A stretch of 7,459 nucleotides of DNA. Source: an uncultured Pseudomonadota bacterium. Its GTDB lineage: Bacteria > Pseudomonadota > Gammaproteobacteria > Burkholderiales > SCOH01. The stretch covers positions 1 through 7,459 of the forward strand of contig CALMFQ010000026.1 in the NCBI GenBank assembly GCA_937863215.1. Reading direction: 5' to 3'. Under the pieces are notes generated by a model. That model did not search any database, was not told the DNA's origin, and saw only the letters and a program-made list of their open reading frames with translations. A program made the translations under genes and the position numbers. Shown piece after piece: positions 1-6,481 of this stretch. Each line of letters opens with the position of its first letter. Position 1 is the stretch's first letter.

Positions 1-570
1 GGCATTTTCCGGCACCTGCACCAGCACGTGCGACAGGTTGAATTCCTGCTCCGCCTCTGCCTTGGCTTTCTGCTGTTTCAGCAGGTTATCGACTTCGACA
101 TCGCTGACGATCACACGGCTGTCCACTTCACGCTCACGCAGGCGCGACATGGTAATCTCGCCGCGGATGTCTTCGCGGAACTTGCGGAAATCCACGCCAT
201 CCTTGTCCAGCGCGGCGCGAAACTGCGGCAGCGTCATGTTGTTCTGCTGGGCGATACGCTCGATGGAGCGCTCCAGCTGCGCGTCGTCGATGCGGATGCC
301 GGTATCGGTGGCGTACTGCAGTTGCACCGCTTCGTTGATCAGGCGCTCCAGCACCTGCTGGCGCAACACGTCGGCCGGCGGCAGCGGCACATTTTGTGCA
401 CCGAGGTTGTGGGTCACGGTCCGGATGCGATCGGCCAGCTCGTTCTGGGTAATCACGCTGCGGTTGACTACCGCGACCACCCGGTCGGCGACGATGTTGG
501 CAGCGAAGCCCGCCGGCGCCAGCAACACGCCGGCTGCTGCCAACAATGCGCAAATGCGTGAAAGTTGCAT
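1..570 (-). CDS. surA: Periplasmic chaperone / peptidyl-prolyl isomerase SurA (3' part cut off by window edge)
   Basis: SurA is the periplasmic chaperone that carries unfolded beta-barrel proteins to the Bam complex. Translating the minus strand from the ATG at 570-568 gives 190 residues with no stop up to the window edge. Residues 1-23 form a signal peptide (MQLSRICALL, hydrophobic core, then AGFA before the mature ANIVADRVVAVV). The mature start VVAVVNRSVITQNEL is the typical SurA N-terminal opening, followed by the helical chaperone domain (to about residue 165). EFNLSHVLVQVPENA (176-190) is the start of the first parvulin domain; the rest of the two parvulin domains and the C-terminal helix lie outside. 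The start is supported by an AAGGGA ribosome-binding site (plus-strand 575-580), 4 bases upstream. It lies 34 bp downstream of lptD on the same strand, so co-transcription is likely; this pairing is common in proteobacteria. Identification is from family knowledge and very likely. Confidence 0.95.
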   Translation of the reverse strand, partial: MQLSRICALLAAAGVLLAPAGFAANIVADRVVAVVNRSVITQNELADRIRTVTHNLGAQNVPLPPADVLRQQVLERLINEAVQLQYATDTGIRIDDAQLERSIERIAQQNNMTLPQFRAALDKDGVDFRKFREDIRGEITMSRLREREVDSRVIVSDVEVDNLLKQQKAKAEAEQEFNLSHVLVQVPENA

Positions 571-604
571 ACAGTCCCTTAGGTTCTGTTGACGTTAGTG
601 AGAA

Positions 605-2833
605 TCAGCGATAAATATCGCTTGGCAGCGGTTCGCGCTGCACATTGATCTTGCTGTAGCCGGCAATGCTGCGCGACAGCACTTCCAGCGGGTTGGCGCC
701 AACCCGCGCCAGATCGTTCAGCTCCAGCTGCAGGAAGTAACCGGACGACATCTTGTCGCTGTCGGTAACGAAGCGTTGCGCCACCATGCGCATGATCCAG
801 CAGCCGGCATTATATTCAAGCCCGCCGAGCGTCTCCAAAGACTTGCTGTCCTTGATCGAATAGGCGTAGCGCCCGACTCCCCACCATTTACCCGACAACT
901 GCCACTGGCTCGACAGATCGATCTGCTTGTAGCCGCCGCGATCGAGGCGCCACGCGGCGTTCAGCGCCTTGCCGGCGGAGGGGTGATAGCGGATGTCGAG
1001 GTTGGCGCGCTGGGTGTTCGATTCGGTCTGGTTGTACTGCCAGCTGGTATCGACATTCAGGCTGTCGGCCACCTGCCCGCCCAGCGACAGGATCAGGTCG
1101 GACGAATTGGCCTTGCGCGCCGGGTTGGTCAGCGTGACTTTCTGTTCGGCGAAATAAAAGCGCTGCCCCAGCGCCAGCCGCAGGCGTTCCTTGCCGGTGG
1201 CGCTTTCGAGCACGCGCGAGGTGATCGCGGCGGTCAACTGATTGGCGTTGTTGATGCGATCGTTACCGGCAAACTGGTTCTCGGTGAACAGCTGGGCGAA
1301 ATTGAAATCCATTTCGCTGCTGTCGAAATTCGGCAGCATGCCCTGATCGCGGTACGGGATGTAGACGTAATACAGGCGCGGCTCCAGCGTTTGCACAAAG
1401 GCACTGCCGAGCCATGAATCGTCGCGTTCCAGGAACAACGTACTATCGACACTGAACGTCGGCAGGCTGCGAATATAGGTTGCCTTGTCGCCACTTGCTG
1501 CCTGCGGTGCAGCCATGTCGTAGCGGGTAAAGCTGTACCCGAGCTTGGGCGTCACATAGGCATATTCGGTCTGCAGCGGCAACGCCACGCTCGGATTGAG
1601 CGTGCTGCGCCAGCCGTTGGTCAGCGTCGGATGCGAAAAATCGACGAATTCGCCGGTCATGCGCCATTCGCTGCCCAAACGATCGATATTCTGGCCATTG
1701 AACAGGATTTGCGGCGCACGCGCATACGGCGCGATCACCGGCGCCAGCGGGTCCTGCAGTGTCTGGTAACGCTCGACGCGCCCGGTAATATTCCAGTCCT
1801 TTTCCGCCCAGGTCAGCGTGCCGATACGCGGCAGGTTGACCAGCGAGGTGGCGCTGACGCGGTTGGCCAGATCCTTGAAATACTGGTCGTCCGACGCCTT
1901 CTGCAGATACAGCGTGCCGCTGAGTTTGTCGCTGAACTGCTGGCGGTGGTCGAGCAGGCCGGTGTAACGGTTGGTATCGGTGACACGATCGCCGGGCAGA
2001 ATCTCGGCGCGGATTTCGCCGGATGCGGACGGCTGCAGATAGCGCAAATGATTGTTGAACGCGACACCGCGCTTGACCATAAAGCGCGGTGCGATTTCCA
2101 GATCGTAGTTCGGCGCGATGTTCCAGTAGAACGGCAGCAACACCTCGCTGCCGCTGTTGCTGGTGGTGCCGATCGACGGCGGCAGAAAGCCGGTCTTGCG
2201 TGCGCCGTTGAGCGAAAAATCCATCCATGGCGAATACGCCATCGGCACCCCCATGAATTCGACGGTACTGTGGCGTGCCACGCCGACATTGCGCGTGTAA
2301 TCCAGCTCCAGCTCGCCGGTATGGATGAACCAGTCGTCCTGCTCCGGCCGGCAGGTGGTGAAGCTCGCATCCTGCAGCCGGTATTTGTTTTCACCCTCGA
2401 ACAGAATCTTGCCGGCGCTGCCGCGTGCCGCCATCTGCCCGAGCTGGTAGCGCGCATTATCGACAAAGCCGGTGGAATCGGCACGCCGCAGCTTCATTTC
2501 GTCGCCCCAGACAATATTGCCGAAGCGTTCGGTACGCACGTGCCCCCTGGCATGCACGCGCTCGTCTTCCGACCAGTAATGCAGCTCGTCGGCGAATACG
2601 TACACACCACGGCGGCGCAGCTGCGCCTTGCCGACAGCGAACAGCTCGCCGGCAGCCGGCGCCTCGACCCGATCGGCGTCGAGAAACATCGCGCCATTGT
2701 CGTCACCGGGTTTGAACTGCAGCTGCAGCGCGCCATCGAGCTTCAGACGCGCGGCATACACCGGATCATCGGCGAACGCCGGAGCGGCAAATACGGCAGC
2801 GATCAACAGGGGAAGGAATTTAATACGGCGCAT
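605..2833 (-). CDS. lptD: LPS-assembly outer-membrane protein LptD
   Basis: LptD, with the lipoprotein LptE, forms the outer-membrane translocon that places lipopolysaccharide in the outer leaflet. The chosen ATG (2833-2831) gives 742 residues, close to the 750-800 typical of the family. Residues 1-21 are a signal peptide (MRRIKFLPLLIAAVFAAPAFA, then DD). A periplasmic beta-jellyroll (OstA-like) domain covers roughly 45-180 (LFAVGKAQLRRRGVYVFADEL, later YRLQDASFTTCRPEQDDW). The rest is the large C-terminal barrel, with ARKTGFLPPSIGTTSNSGSE and ending NVQREPLPSDIYR. Only two cysteines are seen in the mature protein, C161 and C678; see findings. The frame stays open upstream to 2998, and an alternative ATG pair exists near 2893, but those starts would put 20 or more residues ahead of the obvious signal peptide and translate through the parS site. 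No strong Shine-Dalgarno is visible before 2833, which leaves some doubt about the exact start. First gene of the lptD-surA pair. Confidence 0.95.
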   Translation of the reverse strand: MRRIKFLPLLIAAVFAAPAFADDPVYAARLKLDGALQLQFKPGDDNGAMFLDADRVEAPAAGELFAVGKAQLRRRGVYVFADELHYWSEDERVHARGHVRTERFGNIVWGDEMKLRRADSTGFVDNARYQLGQMAARGSAGKILFEGENKYRLQDASFTTCRPEQDDWFIHTGELELDYTRNVGVARHSTVEFMGVPMAYSPWMDFSLNGARKTGFLPPSIGTTSNSGSEVLLPFYWNIAPNYDLEIAPRFMVKRGVAFNNHLRYLQPSASGEIRAEILPGDRVTDTNRYTGLLDHRQQFSDKLSGTLYLQKASDDQYFKDLANRVSATSLVNLPRIGTLTWAEKDWNITGRVERYQTLQDPLAPVIAPYARAPQILFNGQNIDRLGSEWRMTGEFVDFSHPTLTNGWRSTLNPSVALPLQTEYAYVTPKLGYSFTRYDMAAPQAASGDKATYIRSLPTFSVDSTLFLERDDSWLGSAFVQTLEPRLYYVYIPYRDQGMLPNFDSSEMDFNFAQLFTENQFAGNDRINNANQLTAAITSRVLESATGKERLRLALGQRFYFAEQKVTLTNPARKANSSDLILSLGGQVADSLNVDTSWQYNQTESNTQRANLDIRYHPSAGKALNAAWRLDRGGYKQIDLSSQWQLSGKWWGVGRYAYSIKDSKSLETLGGLEYNAGCWIMRMVAQRFVTDSDKMSSGYFLQLELNDLARVGANPLEVLSRSIAGYSKINVQREPLPSDIYR

Positions 2834-2863
2834 GCGGCAGGAGTTTTCCGGATTAGTCGTCAC

Positions 2864-2879
2864 TGTTTCACGTGAAACA
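2864..2879. other. parS: Consensus parS centromere site (ParB binding)
   Basis: The 16 bases TGTTTCACGTGAAACA match the bacterial chromosomal parS consensus (TGTTNCACGTGAAACA, defined in Bacillus and broadly conserved) at every position. They sit inside an 18-bp perfect palindrome (2863-2880, CTGTTTCACGTGAAACAG). ParB/Spo0J dimers load here and slide outwards to build the partition complex that ParA moves. The site is 30 bp upstream of the lptD start, in the divergent lptD/amgK intergenic region. I saw no second copy in this window. An exact 16-bp match by chance is improbable, so the call rests on direct sequence identity. That it is used by ParB in this organism is inference, since parA and parB are not in view. 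Confidence 0.88.
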
Positions 2880-2917
2880 GCCGCATCCATCATCCGACGG
2901 AGTTGAGGCCCGGTCGA

Positions 2918-2948
2918 TGTTTGTTTCGCCGCTGGCGTGCAACAAACA
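2918..2948. repeat. Inverted repeat / hairpin in the lptD-amgK divergent region
   Basis: TGTTTGTT at 2918-2925 is the exact reverse complement of AACAAACA at 2941-2948. Between them CGCC (2927-2930) pairs with GGCG (2934-2937) around a GCT loop, so the whole stretch can fold as an 8-bp stem, a small asymmetric internal loop and a 4-bp stem. No T-run follows on either strand, so it does not look like a canonical intrinsic terminator. It could be a regulator-binding site or a structure in the untranslated leader of lptD. Its role is unknown. Confidence 0.5.
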
Positions 2949-3100
2949 GCAACCGCACCTAAAACCACGGGACCGACTGCTAACGTGTAAAATCGCACAG
3001 TTTACCGTTAAACCCCAGAGGCTGTTGACGTTTGTATTGCGACTGTCGCGGCACAAGCGCCAACTGCGCCCGAAGATCAATCGCCCCAGAAGAGTCCTGC

Positions 3101-4096
3101 ATGGAACGCCTGCAACAAATCGAATCCTGGCTCAAGCAACAATTTCCGCAACAGTCTTTCACCCTGGCCCCAGCCTCGGCCGATGCCAGCTTCCGCCGCT
3201 ATTTCCGCGCCAGCTTTGCCGACGGCAGCACCCGCATCGTCATGGATGCGCCGCCGCAGCACGAAGACTGCAAACCGTTCATTCACGTCGCGCAACTGTT
3301 CCACGCCGCTGGCGTGCATGTGCCGGAAGTGCTGGCGCAGGATCTGCAACGCGGCTTTCTGCTGCTGAGCGATCTGGGCAACACCACTTACCTCGGCCAG
3401 CTCAACCAGCAGAACATGAAAGCGCTGTATAGCGATGCCATCGACGCGCTGATCAAAATCCAGCTCGCCTCCAAGGCCGACCAGCTGCCGCCTTACGACC
3501 AGGCGCTGTTGCAACGCGAGATGAACCTGTTTGAAGACTGGTACGTCAACCAACATCTCGGCATTCAGCTCAACGAAGAACAAAAAGGCTGGCTGAAAAG
3601 CAGCATGGACGCGATCCTCGCCAACAATCTGGCGCAGGGCCAGGTATATGTGCACCGCGACTACCACTCGCGCAACCTGATGATCACCCAGCCGAACCCC
3701 GGCATCCTCGACTTCCAGGACGCCGTCTACGGCCCGATCAGCTACGATCTGGTCTCGCTGCTGCGCGATGCCTACATCGAATGGACCGAAGAAGAAGTGC
3801 TGGATATGGCGATCCGCTATTGGGAACGCGCCAAGAAAGCCGGCCTGCCGGTGCACGCCGACGCCAGCGAGTTCTACAAGGATTTCGAACTGATGGGCGC
3901 GCAGCGGCAGATCAAGGTGATCGGTATTTTCGCCCGCCTCTGCCACCGCGACGGCAAGGATGGTTATCTGAAAGACATCCCGCTGGTGATGCGTTACCTG
4001 CGCAAAACCTGCGAACGCTACATCGCCCTCGGCCCGCTGCTGAAGCTGCTGAACCAGCTGGAAGGCACCGAAGTCAAAGTCGGTTATACGTTCTAA
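3101..4096 (+). CDS. amgK: N-acetylmuramate/N-acetylglucosamine kinase AmgK (anomeric sugar kinase)
   Basis: AmgK phosphorylates the anomeric carbon of MurNAc (and GlcNAc) with ATP in the cytoplasm, giving MurNAc-1-phosphate, the first step of the Pseudomonas-type peptidoglycan recycling shortcut. The 331-residue product has the aminoglycoside phosphotransferase / kinase-like fold: an N-terminal SADASFRRYFR segment (27-37), the hinge-like GFLLLSDLGNTTYL (85-98), the catalytic loop VHRDYHSRNLM (184-194; H185, D187, N192) and the metal-binding ILDFQDAVYGPISYDL (202-217; D205). The start is the ATG at 3101, matching the family N-terminus, with a purine-rich AGAAGAG about 6 bases upstream. The frame is open further upstream (a TTG at 3032), but the extra residues look like noncoding sequence. 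It is divergent from lptD and is followed 10 bp later by murU, the enzyme acting on its product; that context is the strongest argument against a generic phosphotransferase. The family is often annotated only as aminoglycoside phosphotransferase, which would be misleading here. Confidence 0.93.
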   Translation: MERLQQIESWLKQQFPQQSFTLAPASADASFRRYFRASFADGSTRIVMDAPPQHEDCKPFIHVAQLFHAAGVHVPEVLAQDLQRGFLLLSDLGNTTYLGQLNQQNMKALYSDAIDALIKIQLASKADQLPPYDQALLQREMNLFEDWYVNQHLGIQLNEEQKGWLKSSMDAILANNLAQGQVYVHRDYHSRNLMITQPNPGILDFQDAVYGPISYDLVSLLRDAYIEWTEEEVLDMAIRYWERAKKAGLPVHADASEFYKDFELMGAQRQIKVIGIFARLCHRDGKDGYLKDIPLVMRYLRKTCERYIALGPLLKLLNQLEGTEVKVGYTF

Positions 4097-4106
4097 GGCG
4101 CAACGC

Positions 4107-4811
4107 ATGCACTTCAAAGCCATGATTCTTGCCGCCGGGCGCGGCGAACGCATGCGGCCGCTGACCGACCACACGCCGAAACCGCTGCTGCCGGTGGCCG
4201 GCAAACCGCTGATCGCCTGGCATATCGAACGCCTGGTCAAAGCCGGTTTCAGGCAACTGGTGATCAACCACGCCCACCTCGGCGCGCAAATCGAAGCCGC
4301 ATTGGGCGATGGCCGCCAGTTCGGCGCGCAGATTTGCTACTCCGCCGAAACCGAAGCACTGGAAACCGCCGGCGGCATCGCCAAGGCCCTGCCGCAGCTT
4401 GGCCACGCGCCATTTCTGGTGGTCAACGGCGACGTCTTCACCGACTACGATTTCAGCAAGGCGCTGCCGGTGCTGCAGGCAATGGCGACCGACACCACCC
4501 CGGCGCACGCCCACCTGCTGCTGATCGACAACCCGCCGCACCACCCCACTGGCGACTTCTGCCTCGAAGCCGGGCAAATCGCCGAATCCGGCCACCACCG
4601 CTACACCTTCAGCGGTATCGGCTGTTACCGCCCGGATTTCTTCGCCGGCGTGGCGCGTGGCAGTAAAGAGAAGCTAGCGAATCTGCTACGGCCGGCGATA
4701 CCGCTCGGCAGAGTGTCGGGCGAGCATTTCAGCGGCCTGTGGATCGACGTCGGCACGCCGGAGCGGCTGCAACACGCCAGCGATGCCGCATCGCAGTTGG
4801 CGCCCCGATAA
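4107..4811 (+). CDS. murU: N-acetylmuramate alpha-1-phosphate uridylyltransferase MurU
   Basis: MurU joins UTP to MurNAc-1-phosphate to form UDP-MurNAc, re-entering cell-wall precursor synthesis downstream of MurA and MurB. The 234-residue protein is a sugar-nucleotidyltransferase of the usual MurU size. Visible motifs are the nucleotide-binding LAAGRGERMRPLT (8-20) with K25 in TPKPLLP, the ETAGGIAKAL base/sugar loop (85-94), the metal site VVNGDVF (105-111; D109) and WIDVGTPERL (212-221; D214). The ATG at 4107 has AAGGCG (overlapping the amgK stop codon) about 6 bases upstream, so translation is probably coupled to amgK. An internal ATG at 4122 is also possible but would leave a very short N-terminus before the motif. 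A generic glucose-1-phosphate thymidylyl- or mannose-1-phosphate guanylyltransferase is the alternative by motif alone, but the amgK neighbour and the length favour MurU. Confidence 0.93.
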   Translation: MHFKAMILAAGRGERMRPLTDHTPKPLLPVAGKPLIAWHIERLVKAGFRQLVINHAHLGAQIEAALGDGRQFGAQICYSAETEALETAGGIAKALPQLGHAPFLVVNGDVFTDYDFSKALPVLQAMATDTTPAHAHLLLIDNPPHHPTGDFCLEAGQIAESGHHRYTFSGIGCYRPDFFAGVARGSKEKLANLLRPAIPLGRVSGEHFSGLWIDVGTPERLQHASDAASQLAPR

Positions 4812-4826
4812 CGCCGCACCTATGCT
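4797..4826 (+). promoter_or_regulatory. Candidate sigma-70-type promoter for ruvC
   Basis: TTGGCG at 4797-4802 and TATGCT at 4821-4826 are separated by 18 bp. Each hexamer matches four of six consensus positions. Transcription would start near 4833, about 27 bases before the ruvC GTG. The -35 lies inside the end of murU. The match is modest and could be chance; ruvC may equally be read from the amgK promoter. Confidence 0.3.
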
Positions 4827-4859
4827 ACAGCGCATGAATCAATCGACTATCGGCCAGCA

Positions 4860-5384
4860 GTGCGTATCCTCGGCATCGACCCCGGCCTGCGCGTGACCGG
4901 TTTCGGCGTGATCGACGCCGACGGCCAGCAGCGGCGCTATGTTGCCAGCGGCTGTATCCGCTCGCCGGACAAGGAGGGATTGCCGCAACGGCTGCACTGC
5001 ATTGTCGAAGGGCTGTTTGCCATCATCGACGAGTACCAGCCGCAGCAAGTGGCAATCGAGCAGGTGTTCGTCAACGTCAATCCGCAATCGACGCTGCTGC
5101 TCGGCCAGGCACGCGGTGCGGCGATTACCGCAGCGGTGCTGAAACGCTTGCCGGTGGCCGAATACACGGCGTTGCAAGTCAAGCAGGCCGTGGTCGGGCA
5201 CGGCAAGGCGGCCAAGCAGCAGGTGCAGGACATGGTGCAGCGCCTGCTGTCGCTGCAGGGCTCACCGCAGGCCGATGCTGCCGATGCGCTGGCCTGCGCA
5301 CTATGTCACGCCAACCATGCCGGCCATGCCTTGGCGACAGGTGGCAGCCGCTTCAAGGTCAAACATGGACGCTGGATCGAATAG
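4860..5384 (+). CDS. ruvC: Holliday junction resolvase RuvC
   Basis: RuvC is the dimeric endonuclease that cuts Holliday junctions, normally acting with the RuvAB branch-migration motor. The product is 174 residues, against 173 in E. coli. The RNase-H-like fold is clear: strand MRILGIDPGLRVTGFGVID with catalytic D7, VAIEQVFVNVNPQSTLLLGQ with E67, and SPQADAADALACALCHA with D139 and D142. All four acidic residues of the active site are therefore present. The start is GTG at 4860, since upstream in-frame codons reach the murU stop without another start; no strong Shine-Dalgarno is visible. It lies 48 bp after murU on the same strand, and its last 20 bp overlap the prenyltransferase gene. ruvA and ruvB do not follow, unlike the ruvCAB order of some relatives. 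Confidence 0.96.
   Translation: MRILGIDPGLRVTGFGVIDADGQQRRYVASGCIRSPDKEGLPQRLHCIVEGLFAIIDEYQPQQVAIEQVFVNVNPQSTLLLGQARGAAITAAVLKRLPVAEYTALQVKQAVVGHGKAAKQQVQDMVQRLLSLQGSPQADAADALACALCHANHAGHALATGGSRFKVKHGRWIE
5355..5358 (+). promoter_or_regulatory. Ribosome-binding site inside the ruvC end, fixing the prenyltransferase start
   Basis: AAGG at 5355-5358 lies six bases before the ATG at 5365, within the last codons of ruvC. It supports 5365 as the start over the earlier in-frame ATGs at 5275 and 5284, whose extra residues are simply ruvC read in another frame. The arrangement implies translational coupling. Confidence 0.55.
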
Positions 5385-6324
5385 CGCGCCACGGGAGCCT
5401 TCTCCCGGGCAGTTGCGCAATCCGCTCAAACGCTATCTGCTGGCGACACGACCGGCATTCCTCAGTGTCACGCTGATCGGCTGCCTGCTGGGTCTGGCCA
5501 GCGCCTGGCATGACCGGATTCCGCTGCAGCCCGGCACAGCGGTGCTCGGCCTGTTGCTGGCCCTGCTGGCCCACGCCGGCATCAATGTCTGTAACGATTA
5601 TTACGATGCGCTGAACGGCACCGATGCTGCCAATACCGGGCGGCTGTTCCCGTTCACCGGCGGTAGCCGTTTCATCCAGAACGGCGTGCTGACACCCGGG
5701 CAAACGCTGCACTGGGCACTGTGCTTGTTTCTGCTGGCGATTGCCGGCGGCAGCTGGCTGTTGCTGCAATCCGGCAGCGGGCTGCTGTGGATCGGGCTGG
5801 CCGGGCTCGGCATCGGCTGGGCCTATTCGGCACCACCGCTCAGGCTCAACAGCCGCGGCTGGGGCGAGCTGAGCGTGGCGGCAGGCTTCCTGCTGCTGCC
5901 GGTCGGCATGGATTTCGTTCAGCGCCACCAGTTTGCCTGGTCGCCAGTGTATGCCGGCACCGGCTTCAGTCTGCTGGTGTGCAATCTGCTGTACATCAAC
6001 CAGTTTCCCGACCGCAGCGCCGACCTGCAGGCCGGCAAGCGCCACTGGGTGGCCCGTCTGGCGCCACGGCAGGCACGCTGGGGCTATGTGCTGATCGCTA
6101 TCGTCGCCTATCTGCTCAGTACAATCTGGATCGCGACCGGCCGCCTGCCGGCGGCTGCGCTCGTCAGCCTGCTGGCACTGCCGCTATCGGCACAGGCTGC
6201 AAGCGGATTGCTGCGCCACGCAGACACACCGGCAAACCTTGCCGCATCTATCCGCGCGACGATCCTGGCGGCAATCCTGCAGGGGATGCTCATGTCTAGC
6301 AGCTTGATTTTCAGTCGTTTTTGA
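5365..6324 (+). CDS. UbiA-superfamily (MenA-like) membrane prenyltransferase, substrate unknown
   Basis: Integral inner-membrane enzymes of this superfamily attach a polyprenyl chain to an aromatic or other acceptor. The 319-residue product has the two Asp-rich motifs that hold the Mg-diphosphate: NDYYDALNGTD (77-87) and NQFPDRSADLQAGKR (212-226), plus the family YSAPPLRL segment (154-161). Around eight or nine hydrophobic helices are visible, for example near 31-48, 57-75, 117-134, 138-153, 168-182, 197-211, 239-257 and 262-279. The motif spacing and the GTD after the first motif resemble MenA (1,4-dihydroxy-2-naphthoate prenyltransferase, menaquinone synthesis) more than UbiA (4-hydroxybenzoate, ubiquinone). 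However, the second motif reads NQFPD rather than MenA's usual NNxRD, and no other menaquinone genes are nearby, so I leave the substrate open. The start overlaps ruvC by 20 bp. Confidence 0.85.
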   Translation: MDAGSNSAPREPSPGQLRNPLKRYLLATRPAFLSVTLIGCLLGLASAWHDRIPLQPGTAVLGLLLALLAHAGINVCNDYYDALNGTDAANTGRLFPFTGGSRFIQNGVLTPGQTLHWALCLFLLAIAGGSWLLLQSGSGLLWIGLAGLGIGWAYSAPPLRLNSRGWGELSVAAGFLLLPVGMDFVQRHQFAWSPVYAGTGFSLLVCNLLYINQFPDRSADLQAGKRHWVARLAPRQARWGYVLIAIVAYLLSTIWIATGRLPAAALVSLLALPLSAQAASGLLRHADTPANLAASIRATILAAILQGMLMSSSLIFSRF

Positions 6325-6434
6325 CCATCTCCCCCCTACTTTGGCCATCGGCTTGCAAAGTGCATGAAATCGGCTAAACCTCCAACAGAGGCAAGTCCGG
6401 AACGGGCCACGCCTCGTGGTTGGCCGGCAGCGGT

Positions 6435-6457
6435 TTTGGCTGGCCGACGCAGCCAAA
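6435..6457. repeat. 8-bp stem inverted repeat just upstream of the porin gene
   Basis: TTTGGCTG (6435-6442) and CAGCCAAA (6450-6457) are exact reverse complements around a 7-base GCCGACG loop. The stem ends 11 bases before the GAGAGGA ribosome-binding site of the porin gene. It is followed by TAAATAAAT rather than a T-run, so it is not an ordinary terminator. It could be an operator or a leader structure. The rest of the 6325-6481 gap shows no clear terminator for the upstream gene and no convincing promoter. Confidence 0.45.
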
Positions 6458-6481
6458 TAAATAAATGCGAGAGGATGGGGC

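Noticed and set aside
28..592. Two plus-strand open frames opposite surA
   Set aside because: Both are antisense to SurA, whose signal peptide and chaperone domain read cleanly on the minus strand.
1631..2875. A 414-codon open frame on the plus strand opposite lptD
   Set aside because: It is antisense to an unmistakable LptD, has the low-complexity His/Arg/Gln/Ala-rich composition of GC-rich shadow frames, and shows no recognisable domain.
2988..2993. TAAAAT as a -10 box for amgK
   Set aside because: Five of six matches to the -10 consensus, but nothing resembling a -35 box lies 16-18 bp upstream and there is no proper extended -10 TGn.
3000..3013. Small inverted repeat GTTTA-CCGT-TAAAC
   Set aside because: Only 5-bp arms of AT-rich sequence; too short to separate from chance.
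3025..3030. TTGACG as a -35 box for amgK
   Set aside because: Good -35 match, but positions 16-18 bp downstream are GC-rich with no -10-like hexamer.
3077..4267. A 396-codon open frame on the minus strand opposite amgK and the start of murU
   Set aside because: Antisense to two well-supported enzymes whose motifs are intact; no domain recognised and its composition is that of a reverse-frame shadow.
5275..5364. Longer prenyltransferase start at 5275
   Set aside because: The added residues are ruvC sequence in another frame, and the AAGG site fits the 5365 ATG instead.
6338..6361. ACTTTG...CAAAGT pairing as a terminator after the prenyltransferase gene
   Set aside because: Six-base weak stem, 12-base loop and no T-run; not a credible intrinsic terminator.
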